Shown here: one piece after another, positions 6,054 to 11,378 of the stretch
Position numbering within the stretch: position 1 is the stretch's first letter
Layout of the letters: each line of letters opens with the position of its first letter
Source: Pseudomonadota bacterium
GTDB lineage: Bacteria > Pseudomonadota > Gammaproteobacteria > Burkholderiales > Burkholderiaceae_C
DNA: 11,378 nt
Reading direction: 5' to 3'
Assembly (NCBI GenBank): GCA_023418355.1
Contig: JAEZZU010000167.1
Location: forward strand, 1 to 11,378
Translations under genes and position numbers: made by a program
The notes under the pieces: model-generated
Told to the model about the DNA's origin: nothing
Database searches by the model: none
What the model saw: the letters and a program-made list of their open reading frames with translations, nothing else

Positions 6054-7019
6054 TTACTCGAGCGTCAGTTTCTGGTCCTGCACCACCTTGCGATAGACCT
6101 CGTACTCGTTCTTGATCTGCTGTGCGAACTCCTGAGGGGTGTTGCCTACGACCAGCGAGCCCGTGTCCTCAATGCGCTGGCGCACGGCGGGGTCCTGCAG
6201 CACTTTCTTGACGGCCACATTGATTTTTTCGACCACCTCAGGCTGCATGCCCTTGGGGCCCAGAATGCCGTAGAAGGCCATGCGGTTCACAGGCTCCAGT
6301 CCCACTTCCTTGAAGGTGGGGACATCTGGCAGCACCGCCAGACGCTCCGGCGCAGCCACGGCAATCGGCAGCAGGCGCTGGTCCTTGATGAAGGGCAGTG
6401 CCGAGGGCAGGTTGTCCAGAATCATGGGCACCTGGCCAGAGACCGTGTCGCTGAGGGCCGGGCCTGCACCACGGTAGGGGATGTGGGTGATGAAGGTGCC
6501 GGTCAGGTTCTTGTACAGCTCCATCAGCATGTGCTGGATGCCGCCCGTGCCGGAAGACGCGTAGGAAAACTCGCCCTTGGAGTTCTTGACCTTGTCTTCA
6601 AAGCTCTTGTAGTCGGTCGGGCCAAACTTGGGATTCACCGCCAGCACATTGGGCGTGGCTGCAATATTGATGATGGGCGTGAAGTCCGTGAGGGTGTTGT
6701 AAGGAATCTTGGGATTGATGGCCGGGTTGGTGGCCGTGGTCGACACCGTAGCAATGCCCAGCGAATACCCATCAGGCGCAGCACGTGAGGTTTCCTGCGC
6801 GCCAATCACGCCACCGCCGCCGCCCTTGTTTTCCACGATCACGGGCTGACCCAGCTCGCGGCTCAGAGGATCGGCAATCACGCGCGCAATGATGTCTGTG
6901 GTGCCGCCAGGCGCAAAGGGTACAAGCAGTTTGATGGGCTTGGAAGGATAGGCCTGCTGCGCCATGGACGCAGAGCCCAGCAGTGCAAAAGCCAGTCCCA
7001 GACAGGTACGACGTTTCAT
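6054..7019 (-). CDS. Bug/TctC-family periplasmic solute-binding protein (second copy)
   Basis: This is a 321-residue member of the same binding-protein family as the gene ending at 3992, but clearly diverged from it, so not a recent duplicate. Residues 1-20 are a signal peptide with a basic MKRR start and a cleavage site near ASMA/QQ. The mature N-terminus has the signature YPSKPIKLLVPFAPGGTTD (24-42), followed by IVENKGGGGGVIGAQ and APDGYSLG. The ATG at 7019 is chosen because a strong GAGGAGG ribosome binding site lies 9 bases upstream; an in-frame TTG at 7037 would overlap that site. As in other Bug proteins, the ligand is probably a small carboxylate bound by the PGG-TTD loop, but its identity cannot be told. 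No transporter membrane subunits are adjacent; the divergent neighbour is an AEC-family carrier. Confidence 0.93.
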   Translation of the reverse strand: MKRRTCLGLAFALLGSASMAQQAYPSKPIKLLVPFAPGGTTDIIARVIADPLSRELGQPVIVENKGGGGGVIGAQETSRAAPDGYSLGIATVSTTATNPAINPKIPYNTLTDFTPIINIAATPNVLAVNPKFGPTDYKSFEDKVKNSKGEFSYASSGTGGIQHMLMELYKNLTGTFITHIPYRGAGPALSDTVSGQVPMILDNLPSALPFIKDQRLLPIAVAAPERLAVLPDVPTFKEVGLEPVNRMAFYGILGPKGMQPEVVEKINVAVKKVLQDPAVRQRIEDTGSLVVGNTPQEFAQQIKNEYEVYRKVVQDQKLTLE

Positions 7020-7202
7020 AGTAGTAAGCCTCCTCAAGTTTTGTAAGTTTGCGTATAGGATGGACAGACTCTAGTGGAGCGAACCGACGAGCGGTGGTTT
7101 TTTTGGGCTGTTTTTCCTCCGTGAATTCCCTAGTCTCTGCATCCCCCACACAAGCCTTGCACAGGCCCGGCGAGCGTCTGGACAGGAGTAAGCTTCGCCC
7201 CC
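7020..7202. other. divergent intergenic region, longest gene-free stretch in the window
   Basis: These 183 bp separate the second Bug gene from the AEC transporter and must hold the promoters of both. On the minus strand a TATACG box (complement of 7053-7058) lies about 34 bases before the Bug start, without a good -35. On the plus strand a weak hairpin ACCG-ACGAG-CGGT (7083-7095) is followed by seven T at 7098-7104, which could act as a poor terminator or attenuator in an AEC leader. AGGAG at 7184-7188 is the AEC ribosome binding site. I see no small gene or RNA family here. Confidence 0.4.
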
Positions 7203-8108
7203 GTGAACTACGCCCAGCTGCTTTTCCCTGACTTTGCCCTGATCTTGCTGGGCTATCTGCTCTGCCGCTTCAGCCCCCTCAACCGCCCCATCTGGCACAG
7301 CGTGGAAGCGCTGGTGTACTACCTGCTGTTTCCGGTGCTGCTGTTTCACTCCATCGTGAAAAGCCCGCTGCAGTGGGACGCCACGGCCAGCCTGATTGCC
7401 GCAGGCGTCACCCTGGGTCTGGCAGGCATTGCGCTGGCCTACAGCCTGCCGTGGTGGCCAGGGCTGCGCCCCAGCGTCAGCGCACGCGACCATGCCTGTG
7501 CGGCGCAGGTGGCGTTTCGCTTCAACTCCTTCATCGGGCTGGCGCTGGCTGACCGGCTGGCGGGCTCACAGGGGCTGTTTTTCATCTCGGTGCTGATTGG
7601 CTTTTGCGTGCCCATGTTCAACATCGCCGCTGTCTGGCCCATGGCGCGCGAGAGCAAACAGAACTTCTGGGGGCAGCTGGTGCGCAACCCGCTGGTGGTG
7701 GCCACGCTGTGCGGTCTGGCGGCGAACCTGCTGGGCTTTCGCATGCCGCAGTGGCTGGAGCCACCCGTGGCGCGCCTGGGTGCGGCCTCGATTGCGCTGG
7801 GCCTGATGTCTGCCGGCGCTGGCATGCAGCTGGGCCTGCTCACCCAGACCAAGCGACTGAGCGTGTGCGTGCTGGGCATTCGCCACCTGATTCAGCCACT
7901 GGTGGCGCTGGGCTGCATTCACCTGTTTGGCCTGCAGGGTGACCAGGCGCTGGTGCTGCTGCTGTTTTCGGCCCTGCCCACTGCCTCCACCTGCTATGTG
8001 CTGGCAGCCCGCATGGGCTACAACGGGCCGTATATCGCAGGGCTGGTCACGCTCTCCACCGTGCTGGGCGTGGTGAGCCTGCCCTATGCGCTGTCGCTGA
8101 TGCCTTGA
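7203..8108 (+). CDS. AEC (auxin efflux carrier) family transporter
   Basis: The 301-residue protein is strongly hydrophobic, with about ten predicted membrane spans over its whole length, the size and pattern of bacterial AEC-family permeases. Family-like features are the start MNYAQLLFPDFALILLGYL, the LVYYLLFPVLLFHSIVKSPL segment near residues 37-56, the RFNSFIGLALADRL segment in the middle, and the small-residue-rich C-terminal helices ending LGVVSLPYAL. Bacterial relatives such as MdcF- or MleP-like carriers move malonate, malate or other organic anions across the inner membrane; the substrate here is unknown. Translation starts at a GTG at 7203, with AGGAG 14 bases upstream, a longer spacing than usual, and no better in-frame start. 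Its divergent neighbour encodes an organic-acid-type binding protein, which fits but does not prove a shared theme. A large hairpin with a T tract follows its stop codon. Confidence 0.9.
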   Translation: MNYAQLLFPDFALILLGYLLCRFSPLNRPIWHSVEALVYYLLFPVLLFHSIVKSPLQWDATASLIAAGVTLGLAGIALAYSLPWWPGLRPSVSARDHACAAQVAFRFNSFIGLALADRLAGSQGLFFISVLIGFCVPMFNIAAVWPMARESKQNFWGQLVRNPLVVATLCGLAANLLGFRMPQWLEPPVARLGAASIALGLMSAGAGMQLGLLTQTKRLSVCVLGIRHLIQPLVALGCIHLFGLQGDQALVLLLFSALPTASTCYVLAARMGYNGPYIAGLVTLSTVLGVVSLPYALSLMP

Positions 8109-8112
8109 ATTT

Positions 8113-8200
8113 GATAGCTGCCAGCGCTTGATTTGATTGAGTTTCAGATAGAAAAGTATCTGAAATCCATAAAGATTAAGCGATAGCAGCTATCTTTTTT
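8113..8200 (+). terminator. nested hairpin repeat with T tract, terminator of the AEC gene
   Basis: Three stacked inverted repeats occupy the gap between the convergent AEC and ppc genes. The outer arms GATAGCTGC (8113-8121) and GCAGCTATC (8186-8194) are perfect. The middle arms CGCTTGATTT (8125-8134) and AAAGATTAAGCG (right part 8173-8182) pair over ten positions with two G-U pairs. The inner arms TTTCAGATA (8142-8150) and TATCTGAAA (8157-8165) are perfect with a six-base loop. The structure ends in six T on the plus strand (8195-8200), as an intrinsic terminator for the AEC gene. The outer arm sequence resembles an intergenic repeat I recall from Comamonadaceae genomes, so this may also be one copy of a dispersed palindromic family. 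Confidence 0.75.
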
Positions 8201-8213
8201 AGGAAAGCATAAA

Positions 8214-11072
8214 TCAGCCCGTATTGCGCACCCCGGCGGCAATGCCGTTGATGGAAATGTGAATGCCGTTTTTCAGGCGCTCTTCGGCCTGCCCATCACG
8301 CCAGCGGCGCACCAGCTCGACCTGCAGGTGATGCAGCGGGTCGATGTAGGGAAAGCGGTGGCGAATCGAGCGCGCCAGTGCGGGGTTGCTGGCCAGGCGG
8401 TCTGTCTCGCCCGTGATGCGGTTCAAGGCATCCACCGTGCGCAGCCACTCGGCTTCGATCAGCGAGAAGATCTTCTTGCGCAGCCGTGTGTCCTGCACCA
8501 GCTCGCTGTAGCGTGAGGCCAGCGCCAGATCGCTCTTGGCCAGCACCATGTCCATGTTGGACAGCAGCGTCTTGAAGAACGGCCACTGGCGGTACATCTT
8601 CTGCAGCAGCGCCAGCTGGCGTTTCGGGTCTTCGCCGCTGTTCAGGAAAGCTTCCACCGCCGCGCCAAAGCCATACCAGCCCGGCAGCGTCAGGCGGCAC
8701 TGGCCCCAGCTGAAGCCCCAGGGAATGGCGCGCAGGTCTTCGATGGCCTGCGTGGCCTTGCGCGAGGCGGGGCGCGAGCCGATGTTCAGCTCTGCAATCT
8801 CGCGGATCGGCGTGGCGCTGAAGAAATAGTCCGCAAAGCCCGGCGTCTCATAGACCAGCTTGCGGTAGGCCGCCATGCTGGCCTGCGACAGCTGCTCGGC
8901 CGCCTGCAGGAAAGCCTTGGTCGCAGGCTTGGTGGGCTGCAGCAGCGTGGCTTCCAGCGTGGCGGCAACCAGCGTTTCGAGATTGCGACGGCCAATTTCG
9001 GGGTTGGCGTATTTGGAGGCAATCACCTCGCCCTGCTCCGTCAGGCGAATCTGGCCACGCACCGTGCCCGGTGGCTGCGCCAGGATGGCCTGGTAGCTTG
9101 GCCCACCGCCGCGCCCCACGGTGCCACCACGGCCGTGGAACATGCGCAGGCGAATGCCGTATTGCGCACCCAGCGCGTCAAACACCTCGACGAGTGCCAG
9201 CTCGGCCTGGTACAGCTCCCAGTTGCTGGTGAAGATGCCGCCGTCCTTGTTGCTGTCGCTGTAGCCGAGCATGATGTCCTGCACACCGCCCGAGCGCTGC
9301 AGCACCCCGGCCACGCCGGGAATGGCGTAGTAGCGGCGCATGATGTCGGCCGCCGCGCGCAGATCACCAATGGTCTCGAACAGCGGCACCACGATCAGAT
9401 CGACCGTGGCCTGGGCGTCATCGAGCGTGCCGTGCATCAGACCCACTTCCTTTTGCAGCAGCAGCACTTCGAGCAGGTCGCTCACCGTCTCTGTGTGGCT
9501 GATAATGTAGTGGATGATGGCCTGCGCCCCATGACGCTCGCGCAGCTGGCGCGCGGTTTCAAAAATGGCCATTTCACTGTGCGTGAACTCGCTGTAGCTG
9601 GCGCCCACCACACGCAGCGGGCGCGCGTCTTCCAGCAGACGCTGCAGCAACGCGCATTTGGCGGCTTCGTCCAGCTGTGCGTAATTCGGCTCGATACGCG
9701 CCGTAGCCAGCAGCTCGGCCAGCACGGCCTCGTGTTTATCCGAACTCTGGCGCAGATCCACGGTGGCCAGATGAAAACCAAACACCTGCACGGCGCGGAT
9801 CAAGGGGTTCAGGCGCTGCGCGGCCAGCGCATCGCCATGGTGCTGCAGCAGTGAGGCATGGATGGTCTGCAAATCGGCCAGAAACTCCTGCGCACTGGCA
9901 TAGGCGTTCTGCGGGGCCACCGCATGGCGCGCTGCCTTGCCGCCCGTGAGCTGCTCCAGCGTGGCCGCCAGCCGCGCATACACGCCCGTGAGCGCACGGC
10001 GGTAGGGCTCATCCTGGCGGTGCGGATTGGCGTCGGGCGAGGCATTGGCCAGCGCCTGCATGGCAGGTGACACCTGCACCAGGCGCGTGGACATGGACAG
10101 CTCTGCGCCCAGGTAATGCACTTCGGTCAGGTAGTGGCGCAGCGCCACTTCGCTCTGGCGGCGCAGGGCCAGCGCCAGGGTCTGCGCCGTCACATTCGGG
10201 TTGCCGTCGCGGTCTCCACCAATCCACTGGCCCATGCGCAGGAAGCTGTGCACGGCGCGGCCATCCAGTGCTTCTTCCAATGCGGCATAGAGCTTGGGGA
10301 CTTCGCGCAGGAAAGTGGATTCGTAATAGCTCAGCGCGTTTTCAATCTCTTCCGCCACGGTGAGCTTGGAGTAGCGCAGCAGGCGCGTCTGCCACAGCTG
10401 GGCCACACGGGCACGCAGTTGCGCCTCGTTGGCCGCCAGCTGGCGCGGCGTGAGCGCGTCCTTGGCGCTGTTGAACAGCTGGGCACGCGCCAGGATGTCG
10501 TCGCGCTCCACCAGCAGCCGGGCGATGTCGTGCTCGGACTGCAAGATGCTCTGGCGCTGCACCTCCGTGGGGTGGGCGGTGAGCACGGGCGAGACATAGG
10601 CGCTGGCCAGCGTCTGCGCGATCTCGTCGGGCGTAATGCCCGCCCAGCGCAGGCGCGAAAGCGCCACCTCGATGCTGCCTTCCTGCGTATTACCCGCGCG
10701 CTCATGCACCGCACGGCGGCGGATGTGGTGGCGGTCTTCGGCCAGATTGGCCAGATGCGAGAAATAGGTAAAGGCGCGGATCACACTGACCGTCTGGTCC
10801 GTGCTCAGGCCCTTGAGCAGTTTTTTCAGTGCCTTGTCGGCCTCGTGGTCGTGGTCACGGCGGAACGCCACGGACAGCTGGCGCACCTGCTCGATCAGCG
10901 CGAACACAGCCTCGCCTTCCTGCTCGCGGATGATGTCGCCCAGAATCCGCCCGAGCAGGCGAATGTCTTCCATCAGCGGCAAATCCTTGTCATTGCGGCG
11001 CACAGCACCAGCCCTGGCAGGCATACGCGATGCGGCATCCCCTTTGTTCTTCTGTGTCTTGACTGCGGTCAT
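8214..11072 (-). CDS. ppc: phosphoenolpyruvate carboxylase
   Basis: The 952-residue enzyme carboxylates phosphoenolpyruvate with bicarbonate to oxaloacetate, refilling the TCA cycle in the cytoplasm. All signature motifs are present: the catalytic-histidine motif VLTAHPTEVQRQS (H167), GGDRDGNPNV (285-294), LGYSDSNKDGG (602-612), the FHGRGGTVGRGGGPSY loop (645-660, with H646, R648 and R654), LTEQGEVI, NIGSRPASRK, RAIPWGFSWGQ and the invariant C-terminal RNTG. It is longer than the roughly 880 residues of the E. coli enzyme, partly through a basic, Ala-rich N-terminal extension of about 30 residues. The ATG at 11072 is preceded by AGGAG 11 bases upstream; the frame remains open to 11105, but that part overlaps the leader hairpin and lacks a ribosome binding site. 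The gene is convergent with the AEC transporter and divergent from hemC. No frameshift or lost motif is seen. Confidence 0.97.
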   Translation of the reverse strand: MTAVKTQKNKGDAASRMPARAGAVRRNDKDLPLMEDIRLLGRILGDIIREQEGEAVFALIEQVRQLSVAFRRDHDHEADKALKKLLKGLSTDQTVSVIRAFTYFSHLANLAEDRHHIRRRAVHERAGNTQEGSIEVALSRLRWAGITPDEIAQTLASAYVSPVLTAHPTEVQRQSILQSEHDIARLLVERDDILARAQLFNSAKDALTPRQLAANEAQLRARVAQLWQTRLLRYSKLTVAEEIENALSYYESTFLREVPKLYAALEEALDGRAVHSFLRMGQWIGGDRDGNPNVTAQTLALALRRQSEVALRHYLTEVHYLGAELSMSTRLVQVSPAMQALANASPDANPHRQDEPYRRALTGVYARLAATLEQLTGGKAARHAVAPQNAYASAQEFLADLQTIHASLLQHHGDALAAQRLNPLIRAVQVFGFHLATVDLRQSSDKHEAVLAELLATARIEPNYAQLDEAAKCALLQRLLEDARPLRVVGASYSEFTHSEMAIFETARQLRERHGAQAIIHYIISHTETVSDLLEVLLLQKEVGLMHGTLDDAQATVDLIVVPLFETIGDLRAAADIMRRYYAIPGVAGVLQRSGGVQDIMLGYSDSNKDGGIFTSNWELYQAELALVEVFDALGAQYGIRLRMFHGRGGTVGRGGGPSYQAILAQPPGTVRGQIRLTEQGEVIASKYANPEIGRRNLETLVAATLEATLLQPTKPATKAFLQAAEQLSQASMAAYRKLVYETPGFADYFFSATPIREIAELNIGSRPASRKATQAIEDLRAIPWGFSWGQCRLTLPGWYGFGAAVEAFLNSGEDPKRQLALLQKMYRQWPFFKTLLSNMDMVLAKSDLALASRYSELVQDTRLRKKIFSLIEAEWLRTVDALNRITGETDRLASNPALARSIRHRFPYIDPLHHLQVELVRRWRDGQAEERLKNGIHISINGIAAGVRNTG

Positions 11073-11087
11073 ATTGGCGAATACTCC

Positions 11088-11104
11088 TGCCGCTTCATGC
11101 GGCA
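11088..11104 (-). promoter_or_regulatory. leader hairpin abutting the ppc ribosome binding site
   Basis: A perfect 6-bp stem, TGCCGC and GCGGCA around a five-base loop, lies in the predicted ppc leader. Its last base (11088) is the first base of the AGGAG ribosome binding site (11088-11084 on the minus strand). Such placement could limit ribosome access or stabilise the mRNA 5' end. No T tract follows, so it is not a terminator. No riboswitch family is recognised. Confidence 0.4.
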
Positions 11105-11111
11105 ACGCAGC

Positions 11112-11121
11112 ATGCTAGCAT
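11112..11121. promoter_or_regulatory. palindromic extended -10-like box between ppc and hemC
   Basis: The 87-bp divergent gap contains the perfect palindrome ATGCTAGCAT. Both strands therefore read TGCTAGCAT, which fits the extended -10 pattern TGn-TAnnnT. Initiation would fall near 11128 for hemC (leader about 32 bases) and near 11105 for ppc (leader about 33 bases). No convincing -35 hexamer is seen at the right spacing, which extended -10 promoters tolerate. It could also be a chance palindrome. Confidence 0.4.
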
Positions 11122-11159
11122 CACCCATTGATCTCAAGGCTGTGGCCGCTGAACCTCTC

Positions 11160-11378
11160 ATGACCGTTGATACCTCTTCTTCCCCTCTTGTGATTGCCAC
11201 CCGTGAAAGCCGCCTGGCCCTGTGGCAGGCCGAGCATGTGCAGGCCCTGCTACGCGCACGGGGCCACACCGTGGAGCTGCTGGGCATGACCACCAAGGGC
11301 GACCAGATTCTGGACCGCACGCTCTCCAAGGTGGGTGGCAAGGGCCTGTTCGTCAAGGAACTGGAAGTGGCGCTGGAA
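11160..11378 (+). CDS. hemC: hydroxymethylbilane synthase (porphobilinogen deaminase), N-terminal part
   Basis: The first 73 codons of hemC are present before the window ends; the full protein is usually about 310 residues. The enzyme joins four porphobilinogen units into hydroxymethylbilane in haem and tetrapyrrole synthesis in the cytoplasm. Domain 1 hallmarks are clear: LVIATRESRLALWQAEHV at residues 10-27, the MTTKGD segment, and GGKGLFVKELEVALE at the edge. The dipyrromethane cofactor cysteine lies beyond the window. The ATG at 11160 matches the family N-terminus, but no ribosome binding site precedes it. In-frame ATGs at 11112 and 11097 would add 16 or 21 residues without family-like sequence, and the latter lies within the ppc leader hairpin. 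It is divergent from ppc across 87 bp. Confidence 0.95.
   Translation, partial: MTVDTSSSPLVIATRESRLALWQAEHVQALLRARGHTVELLGMTTKGDQILDRTLSKVGGKGLFVKELEVALE

Noticed and set aside
5337..6788. Long open frame on the plus strand (483 codons) opposite xerD and the second Bug gene
   Set aside because: It spans two well-supported minus-strand genes and the gap between them, has no family features, and shows the same His/Gln/Arg-rich shadow composition.
3992..7019. Mobile element or integron carried by the tyrosine recombinase
   Set aside because: The recombinase has XerD length and motifs. I found no attachment-site repeats, terminal inverted repeats, cassette-like sites or transposase nearby.
7020..7202. 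Small RNA or small gene in the longest gap
   Set aside because: Only a 4-bp hairpin with a T tract is visible, and open frames here are shadows without a ribosome binding site or coding character.
1..11378. Undescribed defence, secretion or biosynthetic system
   Set aside because: Every gene belongs to a known family with chromosomal housekeeping or transport and signalling roles, composition is uniform, and there are no clustered unknown genes.

Overview
This window looks like ordinary chromosomal backbone of a beta-proteobacterium of the order Burkholderiales, most likely family Comamonadaceae (Comamonas, Delftia or Acidovorax type). The grounds are the high-GC coding style, two orphan Bug/TctC-type periplasmic binding proteins, tandem EAL-HDOD signalling proteins, a ppc gene divergent from hemC, and an intergenic hairpin whose arms (GATAGCTGC, AGCGCTTGAT) resemble a dispersed repeat I recall from that family. 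The taxonomic call is inference; no rRNA is present.

Layout. Positions 1-390 (minus) hold the 5' part of a gamma-carbonic-anhydrase-like left-handed beta-helix protein. It is divergent across 45 bp from a DUF455 ferritin-like protein (436-1236, plus). Two tandem paralogous EAL-HDOD proteins follow on the plus strand (1263-2528 and 2628-3911). A strong hairpin terminator separates this block from a minus-strand series: a Bug/TctC protein (3992-4972), a XerD-type tyrosine recombinase (5064-5978) and a second Bug/TctC protein (6054-7019). A plus-strand AEC-family transporter (7203-8108) is divergent from that series. It ends in a large nested hairpin with a T tract that sits between it and the convergent ppc gene (8214-11072, minus). 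hemC starts divergently at 11160 and runs off the window.

Functions. ppc (anaplerotic CO2 fixation), hemC (tetrapyrrole synthesis) and xerD (chromosome dimer resolution) are housekeeping genes. The Bug proteins and the AEC carrier suggest handling of organic acids, but no TctA/TctB partners lie here. The EAL-HDOD pair keeps parts of the EAL phosphodiesterase scaffold but has lost the acidic DDFG pair, so both are probably sensors or scaffolds, not c-di-GMP hydrolases.

I found no phage, insertion sequence, CRISPR array, toxin-antitoxin pair or tRNA, and no convincing undescribed multi-gene system. The more interesting signals are small: two divergent gene pairs sharing palindromic -10-like boxes, a possible leaderless mRNA, the degenerate EAL-HDOD duplication, a nested hairpin repeat, and a hairpin abutting the ppc ribosome binding site. 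No stretch longer than 300 bases lacks a gene; the longest gap is 7020-7202.
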